The notes under the pieces: model-generated
Databases searched by the model: none
Told to the model about the DNA's origin: nothing
What the model saw: only the letters and a program-made list of their open reading frames with translations
Program-made: the position numbers and the translations under genes
NCBI GenBank assembly: GCA_964625015.1
Contig: CAZUZI010000035.1
Coordinates: forward strand, 1 to 8,899
DNA: 8,899 nucleotides
From: UBA5209 sp964625015
GTDB taxonomy: Bacteria > Patescibacteriota > Dojkabacteria > SC72
Direction of reading: 5' to 3'
In this document: positions 1 through 6,570 of the stretch, in pieces
Layout: every line of letters starts with the position of its first letter
Position numbering within the stretch: position 1 is the first letter of the stretch

Positions 1-1
1 A

Positions 2-673
2 GGAACCACCTTAAATTTTTCTGAAAATTGTCTTGACGGCGGGGGGCATTACATACCCTTATATGTTTTCACGCCTTTTTTGCGAAAGATCGTTTTCAAT
101 AGCACAAGAAATGAGTTATTGTTGCTCATTTTAATTTCTTTTTTTATTTCAGCATTAAACAATTTCATTTCAGGTTTTTATGGATGGGAATCTAAACTTT
201 TTTGTAATTGGTTTCTTTTGTATATTCCTTTTTATTTAACAGGTTATTTTATTAATACCGACCCAAGATCTTTCTCGTGTTCTTATTTATTTTTCCTTTT
301 TTCGATTTCCATATTGTTAACAGCATTTGGATGTCATTTCTTAGCTCAAAAATTCAACTTGGCGACCGGACTTTATTTTTATAATAACTTGAGTATAACC
401 GTAATACCCATGTCTATATCCATAATGTATTTGTTTAGATTATTACAAAAACCAATTTGGGATGCTAAATATTTAGAAACAATATCGATTTGTACTTTTG
501 GCGCCTATTTATCCCACCCAATTTTTTTAGAATTAATTAATTATTTGGGGTTTCAACCAGCAAGATTTTATCCTCTTTTTTCTATCTTCCTGCAATCCAT
601 AATAGTTTTCATTTTGTCTGTTTTTCTAACCATGATTTTTCAAAAAATCCCATTTTTAAAAAATACAGTTTAA
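2..673 (+). CDS. Acyltransferase-3 family membrane O-acyltransferase, 3' part (5' end outside window)
   Basis: This is the C-terminal 223 residues of an integral-membrane acyltransferase of the acyltransferase-3 family (relatives include E. coli WecH and many O-antigen O-acetyltransferases). These proteins move an acyl group, usually acetyl, from the cytoplasmic side onto a sugar hydroxyl of a cell-surface glycan. The frame has no stop back to base 2, and the residues before the TTG at 80 (YIPLYVFTPFLRK) match the family's internal helix ending in a TPFLR-type motif, so that TTG is an internal codon and not the start. Later family signatures are LYFYNNLSITVIPMS and FGAYLSHPIFLELI, followed by the usual last helix and a basic tail (QKIPFLKN). 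Most of the visible part is hydrophobic segments joined by short loops. It ends 11 bases before the next start, so the two are probably co-transcribed. A G6 run at 41-46 lies in the reading frame. The family assignment is firm; acetyl as donor and the sugar acceptor are inferred. Confidence 0.85.
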   Translation, partial: GTTLNFSENCLDGGGHYIPLYVFTPFLRKIVFNSTRNELLLLILISFFISALNNFISGFYGWESKLFCNWFLLYIPFYLTGYFINTDPRSFSCSYLFFLFSISILLTAFGCHFLAQKFNLATGLYFYNNLSITVIPMSISIMYLFRLLQKPIWDAKYLETISICTFGAYLSHPIFLELINYLGFQPARFYPLFSIFLQSIIVFILSVFLTMIFQKIPFLKNTV

Positions 674-684
674 AGGTTTGTCGG

Positions 685-1998
685 ATGCTAAAATTTATGG
701 AATCTTTGTTCCAAAAAATTTATTCTTCAATTAAGGTAGTTTATTTGCATTCTCCCTTGGCTTTTCGACGAAAAATTGCGGAATTAAGGCTTATATATAG
801 AGTCTTAAGGGTTAGATCGAGAATTCCTTCTACAATTGAACGTTTGAGGACTAAAGATGTGATCAATGTATTTTTTTTGGCCATGAATGTTTCAATGTGG
901 AAATATGATGGTGTTTTTAGACTAATGAAAAAGCACAGTCGATTTAGACCTATAGTTGTTTTAGCACCAAGAATCAATCAAACAGAGGAGGATAAACAAG
1001 AGGATATTGATGAAATGAAGACTTTTTTTGTTTCAAAAGGTTGCGAGTATATTGAAGTTGATGACGAGTTAAAATTTAATCCAGATATTGTTTTTTACAC
1101 TCAGCCATACGATAAGATTATTAGCGAAAAATTCTGTGTTGATAACTTAAAAAATACATTAATTTGCTACGTCCCATATGGTTTTTGGGTGGAAAAATAT
1201 AGTTGGGGTTACAATCAATGTATTCATAATTGTGCTTGGAAACAGTTTTTGCCAACATTGCTGCACAAGGAGCTGGCTTCAAAACTATCTTTGATTCGAG
1301 GCAAAAACACAGTTGTAACAGGTTACCCGATGGCAGATGAATTTTTTTCGCCAAATAGGCCATTGACAGATCCCTGGAAAATTAAGAACCATTTGATCAA
1401 GAGGATTATTTGGGCTCCACATCACTCTATTGATCAAATTGACGCCTTAGACTGTTCCACCTTCTTGGAGAATCATCAAATAATGATTGATCTCGCGAGA
1501 AATTATCATGGTTTCGTACAAATTGCTTTTAAACCCCACCCCATGCTTGCAACAAAATTGATGGCACGGCCTGATTGGGGGCCAAGCAAAACACAGAGTT
1601 ATTTTCAGGAATGGCTAGATTTACCTAATGGACAAATTGAATCTGGCGAATATATTGATTTGTTTCTAACGTCTGATGCAATGATACATGATTGTAGTTC
1701 ATTTATGGTTGAGTATCTATATGTTCAAAAGCCAGTAATGTACCTGGCCAAAGCTAATAATTTTGACCATTTTTGTGATTTCGGCAAGCTAGCATATAAT
1801 GTCCACTATAAGGGTTTATCGCAGAAGGAGATAAAAAACTTTATTGAAAATGTAGTTCTAGAGGGGAAAGATTGGTTGAGCCACGAAAGAAAACTGTTTT
1901 TTGATTCTTTTCTTTCATCATCTTTTAATGACGGAGTGGCTAATACAATTTTTCAAAAAATTGTTAATGAACTATTCTTTCAGGGATCACAATTTTGA
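685..1998 (+). CDS. CDP-glycerol glycerophosphotransferase-type enzyme (TagB/TagF family)
   Basis: The 437-residue protein matches the Glyphos_transf family (CDP-glycerol:poly(glycerophosphate) glycerophosphotransferase). Members transfer glycerol phosphate, ribitol phosphate or a related polyol phosphate from a CDP donor to an acceptor glycan at the inner face of the membrane. The C-terminal half carries the expected signatures: WAPHHS at 243-248, FKPHP at 282-286 (the two histidine motifs implicated in catalysis and phosphate handling in TagF), and DAMIHDCSSFMVEYL at 331-345, where Asp336, Ser338-339 and Glu343 correspond to the donor-binding region. The first 60 residues are rich in Lys and Arg with short hydrophobic patches, consistent with peripheral membrane binding; no signal peptide is seen. 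The ATG at 685 has AAAGG at 672-676, overlapping the upstream stop; a second ATG at 697 is possible. The family is clear. The actual donor is unknown because no CDP-polyol synthesis gene is visible. Confidence 0.85.
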   Translation: MLKFMESLFQKIYSSIKVVYLHSPLAFRRKIAELRLIYRVLRVRSRIPSTIERLRTKDVINVFFLAMNVSMWKYDGVFRLMKKHSRFRPIVVLAPRINQTEEDKQEDIDEMKTFFVSKGCEYIEVDDELKFNPDIVFYTQPYDKIISEKFCVDNLKNTLICYVPYGFWVEKYSWGYNQCIHNCAWKQFLPTLLHKELASKLSLIRGKNTVVTGYPMADEFFSPNRPLTDPWKIKNHLIKRIIWAPHHSIDQIDALDCSTFLENHQIMIDLARNYHGFVQIAFKPHPMLATKLMARPDWGPSKTQSYFQEWLDLPNGQIESGEYIDLFLTSDAMIHDCSSFMVEYLYVQKPVMYLAKANNFDHFCDFGKLAYNVHYKGLSQKEIKNFIENVVLEGKDWLSHERKLFFDSFLSSSFNDGVANTIFQKIVNELFFQGSQF

Positions 1999-2032
1999 TT
2001 TTTTCATTTAATTGTTTTTCTAGGCGCATTGA

Positions 2033-3505
2033 ATGACTTCCCCCAACAAAACTTTTAATGGCATAGTCTGGAGCGGTTTGGAAAAATTTTCTCTCCAGCT
2101 TGTTCAATTTTTACTAAGCCTTTTAATGGCAAGAATGTTGACTCCTGCAGACTTTGGCCTAATGGCAATGATTTCTTTTTTTCTTTCCATTTCTCAGGTG
2201 TTTATTGACAGTGGCTTGGGCAGTGCATTGATTCAAAAAGATTATTGCGATGAAATTGATTTTTCGACAGTTTTTTTCTACAATTTTGTCCTCGCACTGA
2301 TTATTTTCGCTATTATTTTTTTTCTGGCACCTTTTATCGCAAATTTTTATTCTTTGCCTGAATTAGTTTCTATTACAAGAGTGATGGGCTTAAATTTGGT
2401 TTTTTCCTCCTTTTTGGTTGTTCCAAGGACAATTCTTGCAAAAGATATAAATTTTAAAACTCTTGCAAAGACTTCTTTTTTTGCTGCAATTTTTTCTGGT
2501 TTTTTAGGGGTTTCACTGGCTTTTTGGGGCATGGGAGTTTGGTCACTTGTTTGGCAAGCGATTGCAAATACCGTTCTAAGTCTCTTTTTAATAAGCTGGT
2601 TTTTGAAATGGAAACCCAAGTTTGTTTTTTCTCGGTCTGCGTTCTATTCACTTTTTCCTTTCGGCTCAAAATTATTGATTGCAAACGTAATTAGCTCAGT
2701 TTATTCCAATCTCCATAGTGTAGTAATTGGTAAAAAATTTAGTGCCAATGACCTTGGATATTTTACAAGGGCCAATCAGTTTGCCATGTTTCCTTCAAAT
2801 AACTTAGGGCAAATCTTAGCTCGGGTCACGTTTCCAATATTAAGCTCAATTCAAAATGATGATAAAAGACTAAAAGAATTTTATTGTAAATGTCTCGCAT
2901 TTTCCTCTTTTATTATTTTCCCACTGATGATGGGTTTAATAATACTATCAAAACCTATTGTTTTTTTTGTTTTGTCTGACAAATGGGAACCTTCCGTCGA
3001 GTTATTAAAAATCTTATGTTTTAGTTGTATGTGGGACCATATTTGTTTAATTAACTTAAATCTCCTATATGTTAAAGGGAGAACAGACTTGGTTTTAAAA
3101 TTAGAAATTATTAAAAAAACCATTGCTTTAGTTATTCTTTTTGCTTCAATACGATTTGGGGTGAAAGGTATTTGCTTAGGCTCAGCTATTTATTCTTTGT
3201 TCGCTGTTTTTATTAATGCTTTTTACACAAAAAGATTGATTCAAATTACTTATTTAATGCAAATTAGGCATACTTTACAATACTTTTTCTACGCCATTTT
3301 GATGGGACTATTAGTTCAATATTCAATTTATTGGGTTGAAGGAAATTTTTGGAAGATACTAATTGGTTCAATTCTGGGAACTGCCTTTTATGCCTTTATT
3401 TCATTTATCTTGAATCTAGAGCCTGCTATTTATTTTTTTCGTAAGATTCTTGCCATCAAAATGAGTTTAATTGTTTTTAATGGCTCTAAACTGCTAAGGA
3501 AATAA
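2033..3505 (+). CDS. wzx: Wzx-type polysaccharide repeat-unit flippase (WzxC/TuaB-like)
   Basis: This 490-residue polytopic membrane protein belongs to the MOP superfamily polysaccharide-export branch. It would flip undecaprenyl-diphosphate-linked repeat units from the cytoplasmic to the periplasmic face of the inner membrane. The N-terminus, with a short polar leader, a first helix with WSGLEKF and then ARMLTPADFGLMAM, has the same arrangement as E. coli WzxC; the following loop (DSGLGSALIQKD, residues about 61-72) and the mid-protein FPILSSIQNDDKRLKEFY segment are also typical of the WzxC/TuaB subgroup. Total length is almost that of WzxC. Repeated hydrophobic stretches of 18-22 residues suggest 12-14 membrane helices. 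The ATG at 2033 follows a weak ribosome site (TAGG at 2021-2024), 34 bases after the phosphotransferase gene, so it probably shares that transcript. Base composition is very AT-rich (about 32% G+C in a 120-base sample). Substrate specificity cannot be deduced. Confidence 0.9.
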   Translation: MTSPNKTFNGIVWSGLEKFSLQLVQFLLSLLMARMLTPADFGLMAMISFFLSISQVFIDSGLGSALIQKDYCDEIDFSTVFFYNFVLALIIFAIIFFLAPFIANFYSLPELVSITRVMGLNLVFSSFLVVPRTILAKDINFKTLAKTSFFAAIFSGFLGVSLAFWGMGVWSLVWQAIANTVLSLFLISWFLKWKPKFVFSRSAFYSLFPFGSKLLIANVISSVYSNLHSVVIGKKFSANDLGYFTRANQFAMFPSNNLGQILARVTFPILSSIQNDDKRLKEFYCKCLAFSSFIIFPLMMGLIILSKPIVFFVLSDKWEPSVELLKILCFSCMWDHICLINLNLLYVKGRTDLVLKLEIIKKTIALVILFASIRFGVKGICLGSAIYSLFAVFINAFYTKRLIQITYLMQIRHTLQYFFYAILMGLLVQYSIYWVEGNFWKILIGSILGTAFYAFISFILNLEPAIYFFRKILAIKMSLIVFNGSKLLRK

Positions 3506-3772
3506 TTGAATAAATGACTGGCTTCTCATATTGTTCTGAAGCATGAAATGGCCAGAATGCAAAATGAAAGCGTGGTATATGGTTTTTCATGTTTTTAGAC
3601 GAAGGTCGGTGTTGATTTGCGCCTTGAAAAGAACTTTTCTAGAGCTATGGCAAGTGACCTGTGATGCTAGCTGATTGAAAAAACTACACGATGTGCCAAT
3701 GAAAAAAGGGGGGGATTGTGGATTTTGCTGATAATGGCTGTGCGTAACATGCTGCTGCTTAATTTGAGCTTC

Positions 3773-3826
3773 CGTCTATTTGCACTTTTCATAATATGCA
3801 CAAATTATGAAAAGTGCAAATTGACG
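3773..3826. repeat. 23-bp inverted repeat with 8-base loop
   Basis: The left arm (3773-3795) and right arm (3804-3826) are reverse complements at 22 of 23 positions; the only mismatch pairs 3777 with 3822. The inner 17 bp (3779-3795 against 3804-3820) are perfect, and the loop is ATGCACAA (3796-3803). It would form a strong hairpin in RNA or a cruciform in DNA. The bases after it are A-rich on the + strand, and the other strand also lacks a T run, so it is not a standard intrinsic terminator. It could be a protein-binding palindrome, a small palindromic element, or an mRNA structure upstream of the polymerase gene. Confidence 0.85.
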
Positions 3827-3933
3827 AAAAAATAATTCACATAGCAAAAAAGATGAACAAAGAGTTTTATAGATCGCAAAGTTTTTTGCATTTGAGCGCA
3901 AGTTATGGCAAGAATTTGAATTCTGGAGACATA

Positions 3934-3957
3934 ATGTGCGAACTTGCAAATTATTAA
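3934..3957 (+). other. Seven-codon mini-frame with good ribosome site upstream of the polymerase gene
   Basis: An ATG at 3934 is preceded by GGAG (3925-3928) at 5-base spacing, the strongest ribosome-site match in this gap, yet the frame codes only MCELANY and stops at 3955-3957, 25 bases before the likely start of the next gene. It could be a leader peptide or translation-loading site, or the surviving start of a lost gene. The peptide has no run of a single amino acid that would suggest attenuation. Confidence 0.3.
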
Positions 3958-3966
3958 TCCTTCTGC

Positions 3967-3972
3967 GAGGGG
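3967..3972 (+). promoter_or_regulatory. Ribosome binding site for the Wzy-like gene
   Basis: GAGGGG lies 10 bases upstream of the ATG at 3983 and supports that codon over the in-frame TTG at 3944, which lacks a suitably spaced site, and over the ATG at 3995, which is too far away. Confidence 0.55.
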
Positions 3973-3982
3973 CACTTTTTTA

Positions 3983-5185
3983 ATGTTTTATTTAATGCGA
4001 AAAATATCATTAGAATTAATACTGATAAATGTTGTTTTTCTGTTTTCTGTTTTGTTCTCGTTTCGTTTCCGCTTGGGGGATTTCTGGTCTGTTCCGCTAA
4101 GTATTTTTTCGTTTATATATATTGTTTTTTATGGTCGAAAGGCATTTTGCAGGCAGAATAAGATGTGTTGGATTATAGTTGGTTTTATTCTTCTTGCATT
4201 CACAAGCTCTTTAAACTTTTTTTTCTTTAACTGGCTGCAAATTAGCTATTTGGAATATATTTTGAATGCAACTGCACATTTTTGGGTTTTTTTGGTATTT
4301 TATATTTTTTCCGTTCGAAATTCCGATGACACTTTTTTTTATCGATTGGGAATTACATACGGTTTAATTGCTATTGTAGCTTTTTTTAGGGCCGTTTCGA
4401 GGAAGAGTCTTGGCTATATCCCAAGTATGGATGCTTTAAATCATTATGCAATGGTTTTTAGTTGTTATCCAATTCTTTATTTGAGAGGCGGTTTTCTATT
4501 TCAGACCAGCCTAATATTTTTGGCAATTCTAATTGGCATTGCAAGTCTAAAGAGAACGGCGATAATTTTTGTTATCGCAATAATCAGTATGTGGTTCTTG
4601 TTTTTAATTTTAAAAAATAGCCTTTATTTAAGGACAAAACTGATTCTAATTTCAATTTTCTTGGTTATGCTTGTGGCAGTGCTTCCGTGGTTTCAATTGT
4701 CTCAATTGTCTCAATTTTCTGAGGTTTCTACTATGGTTGGGAGGTTTGAGCGCACGTCAGAAGATGGTGGCAGCGGCAGAGTTATAATTTGGGATAAGGC
4801 TATCAAGGATATATCTAATTTTGAATTTCACGAGATTATTTATGGGAGGGGGTGGGCAGCCTCAAGAGATGATGTCGAGGGAAAATACATGACCTTGCAT
4901 AATGATTGCCTAGAAATGTTTTATTCTTATGGCTTATGTGGTTTGATGCTGCTTATTCTTTTTTATTGTCGATTGTTTAAAATTCTATGCTTTTTTTGGC
5001 GCAATTCCAATTATTTATTTTTCCCATATTTGATAGCTTCAACTTTTTTAATTTTGGAGGGATTGGTTAGCACTCCATTTTCTTTTTCTTTCTCAGTTAT
5101 GGTATTTGGCTTTTTGGGTTTTATTGAGGGAAGGCTTGCTAGATTATTAGGCTTCAAAAAAATGCTTTTGCGTATTGCATCTTAA
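3983..5185 (+). CDS. O-antigen polymerase/ligase-type membrane protein (Wzy_C family, probable Wzy)
   Basis: The 400-residue protein is a polytopic membrane protein of the O-antigen ligase/polymerase superfamily, probably the Wzy polymerase that joins flipped repeat units at the periplasmic face. Counting from the ATG at 3983, the diagnostic periplasmic-loop motif is present: GSGR at 263-266 followed by W270, GRG at 288-290, then HND at 306-308 with E311 and a YG-LCG turn leading into the next helix. SLKRT at 188-192 lies where the family has a conserved arginine at a helix end. About ten hydrophobic segments flank the loop. The same architecture occurs in WaaL ligases; Wzy is preferred because the gene sits in a cluster with a flippase and glycosyltransferases. 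A three-copy 9-base repeat lies just before the loop motif. It ends 31 bases before the preferred start of the next gene, suggesting co-transcription. Confidence 0.8.
   Translation: MFYLMRKISLELILINVVFLFSVLFSFRFRLGDFWSVPLSIFSFIYIVFYGRKAFCRQNKMCWIIVGFILLAFTSSLNFFFFNWLQISYLEYILNATAHFWVFLVFYIFSVRNSDDTFFYRLGITYGLIAIVAFFRAVSRKSLGYIPSMDALNHYAMVFSCYPILYLRGGFLFQTSLIFLAILIGIASLKRTAIIFVIAIISMWFLFLILKNSLYLRTKLILISIFLVMLVAVLPWFQLSQLSQFSEVSTMVGRFERTSEDGGSGRVIIWDKAIKDISNFEFHEIIYGRGWAASRDDVEGKYMTLHNDCLEMFYSYGLCGLMLLILFYCRLFKILCFFWRNSNYLFFPYLIASTFLILEGLVSTPFSFSFSVMVFGFLGFIEGRLARLLGFKKMLLRIAS
4693..4719 (+). repeat. Three-copy 9-bp tandem repeat inside the Wzy-like gene
   Basis: Two identical copies of TCAATTGTC (4693-4701, 4702-4710) are followed by one copy with a single change, TCAATTTTC (4711-4719). 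They code for Q-L-S, Q-L-S, Q-F-S at residues 238-246. Since the unit is nine bases, gain or loss of a copy would keep the reading frame and alter the length of the loop region just before the conserved GSGR motif. Confidence 0.85.
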
Positions 5186-5206
5186 AGTGCTAAGATATGC
5201 TATGCT

Positions 5207-5212
5207 GGGAGG
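5207..5212 (+). promoter_or_regulatory. Ribosome binding site for the first GT4 gene
   Basis: GGGAGG lies 4 bases before the ATG at 5217. Spacing is short but the match is far better than anything before the alternatives at 5202 (ATG) or 5175 (TTG), so it favours 5217. Confidence 0.5.
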
Positions 5213-5216
5213 CAAG

Positions 5217-6326
5217 ATGCATAATTGTTCTGCTAAAGTCGCAATTGTTGTTGCGTCTTTTGAAGTTGGTGGTATTGAAAGGGTTATGATTACCTTAGCC
5301 AATGCTTTTAAAGACTTGGGTTATAAGGTAGATTTTCTTGTTTGTCATAATTGTGGTTTATATAAACAGGATTTGAACCCTGATATAGAGCAAATCACTT
5401 TGTCTGATTTTTCCCCTGGGAAGGTTACTTTAGGTCGTTGGTTGCAAATTTCATATAGAGTTGCCAAATACCTTCTCAAGAACCCTGGTACCAAGATTAT
5501 GGTTTCTAACAGAGGCTTAGGCTTATTAGTTATGCCTTCTTGGCTGTTTGTTCCAAATAAAACTTCGTTGTTCCTTTGTGAGGCCGAGTCTATTATAGAC
5601 TCTGAATTATGCTCTTCATTCAAAAAATCTATTCAATACTATGCAATGAGGTTGTTTTATAAAAAGGCAACCGGTATTTTTTCTAATTCTCTTGCGACAA
5701 AAAATGATTTGATTCGAGCTTATGACTTACCCAAGAAAAAGATTTCATCAATCTATAATCCAATTCCTTTTAAGGGCTCCTTTGATGCAAAGTCTCAAAA
5801 AGAAGAAAAAATTTTATTGGCAGTCGGTAGATTAGTAAAAAATAAAAATTGGGGAGATGTAATTGATGCTTTTCCATTGGTAAAAAAAAGATTTCCAATG
5901 GCAAAATTGATAATTCTTGGGGAAGGTCCGGAAAGAGATAATTTAAAAAATAAGATTGTCAAACTAGGTTTATCTAATTCTGTATTTCTTGAAGGTTTCG
6001 TAAGGGATCCGACCTCTTATTATTCTAAGGCTCACGTTTTGGTACATACCTCTCTTTGGGAGGGTTTTGGCAATGTGTTGGTAGAAGCTATGAGCTGTGG
6101 AACTCCGGTAGTTGCATACGATTGTATTGGTGCAATAAGAGAGGTTTTGGAAGACGGGAAGTATGGGAAGCTTGTAGAGTTTGGCAACTTGAGTGCCTTA
6201 GCGTCAGCAATTATTGATCAGATTGAAAGCCCGCCTTCTCAGAGTATTTTAATGGAAGCGGTGTGTCGATTTGAAGTCGTTAAAATTGCAAAGCAATACC
6301 TTCAATGTTTAAATTTGCGTTCTTAA
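5217..6326 (+). CDS. Glycosyltransferase family 4 (GT-B fold)
   Basis: This 369-residue enzyme is a retaining GT4-type glycosyltransferase that would add one sugar from a nucleotide-sugar donor to the growing lipid-linked repeat unit in the cytoplasm. Counting from 5217, the N-terminal acceptor domain opens with a beta strand and a GGIERVM motif (18-24), the usual glycine-rich loop. The C-terminal donor domain begins with LLAVGRLVKNKNW (about 200-212), followed by ILGEGPERDNL, and ends in an intact E-x7-E motif (Glu282 and Glu290, in EGFGNVLVEAMSCGTPVVA) that contacts the donor nucleotide and sugar. Its layout resembles PglA/PglJ-like N-acetylhexosamine transferases, but specificity cannot be read from sequence. 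It could start upstream at 5175 (TTG), overlapping the polymerase gene by 11 bases, but the ribosome site favours 5217. No signal peptide or membrane helix is seen. Confidence 0.88.
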   Translation: MHNCSAKVAIVVASFEVGGIERVMITLANAFKDLGYKVDFLVCHNCGLYKQDLNPDIEQITLSDFSPGKVTLGRWLQISYRVAKYLLKNPGTKIMVSNRGLGLLVMPSWLFVPNKTSLFLCEAESIIDSELCSSFKKSIQYYAMRLFYKKATGIFSNSLATKNDLIRAYDLPKKKISSIYNPIPFKGSFDAKSQKEEKILLAVGRLVKNKNWGDVIDAFPLVKKRFPMAKLIILGEGPERDNLKNKIVKLGLSNSVFLEGFVRDPTSYYSKAHVLVHTSLWEGFGNVLVEAMSCGTPVVAYDCIGAIREVLEDGKYGKLVEFGNLSALASAIIDQIESPPSQSILMEAVCRFEVVKIAKQYLQCLNLRS

Positions 6327-6333
6327 TAAAGTT

Positions 6334-6570
6334 GTGCTTAAAAATTTCTACATTTTTCCGGGGCAGCTTAGACCAATTATGTTTTATCGGGCAGTTGATG
6401 TAAATAATAGCGTATTGAATATTTTAACCTTAATCATTTTCTCTGTTTTCCGAATGGGTCGTTTTTTTCGTAACGATTATTTGTCCTCACAATTTTTCGA
6501 ACAAATATTCCACGCTTTTTTTCATACTTCTTTGTGTATAGAATTGTTTTGTTCGGGACTCAAGCAATGA
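6334..6570 (+). CDS. Unrecognised 78-codon frame between two glycosyltransferase genes (uncertain gene)
   Basis: A frame beginning with GTG at 6334 (next ATG at 6379) fills nearly all the 240 bases between the GT4 and GT2 genes. I do not recognise the product. It is basic and rich in Phe and Ile, with one hydrophobic run around residues 27-40 (SVLNILTLIIFSVF) that could be a membrane segment. Its TGA overlaps the ATG of the GT2 gene in an ATGA arrangement, which is common for translationally coupled genes and is the main reason to list it. Against it are the lack of a good ribosome site, the non-ATG start, and the many Phe codons expected by chance in T-rich DNA. It may be a small real protein, a remnant of a lost gene, or accidental. 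Confidence 0.25.
   Translation: MLKNFYIFPGQLRPIMFYRAVDVNNSVLNILTLIIFSVFRMGRFFRNDYLSSQFFEQIFHAFFHTSLCIELFCSGLKQ

Larger units (their letters stand above)
3506..3982. other. 477-base gap in mid-cluster without a convincing gene
   Basis: No frame here resembles a known protein. The longest small frames are about 43 codons (3543-3674) and about 54 codons (3671 to 3834), without a persuasive start or ribosome site. The stretch holds a CATGAAA/TTTCATG inverted pair (3542-3548 and 3585-3591), an A6G7 homopolymer (3702-3714), a long near-perfect palindrome (3773-3826), and a seven-codon mini-frame (3934-3957) behind a good ribosome site. I found no -35/-10 pair at acceptable spacing and no U-tract terminator. 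It may be a decayed gene, an old recombination junction, or a long leader for the downstream gene; the sequence does not decide between these. Confidence 0.6.

Noticed and set aside
80..82. TTG at 80 as the start of the acyltransferase gene
   Set aside because: The frame continues without a stop to base 2 and the upstream residues fit the family, so the gene starts outside the window.
3543..3674. 43-codon frame starting MKWPECKMKAW as a small gene
   Set aside because: No convincing ribosome site and no resemblance to a known protein; that length is expected by chance in a 477-base gap.
3773..3830. Palindrome as an intrinsic terminator after the flippase gene
   Set aside because: The stem is AT-rich and is followed by A's on the + strand; the opposite strand also lacks a T-run after it.
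3821..3849. TTGACG at 3821 as a -35 box
   Set aside because: It lies in the palindrome arm, and at 15-19 bases downstream there is no plausible -10 hexamer.
3506..3982. JUMPstart/ops element for RfaH-controlled transcription
   Set aside because: The closest stretch (AGCGTGGTA near 3569) does not match the ops core GGCGGTAGCGTG.
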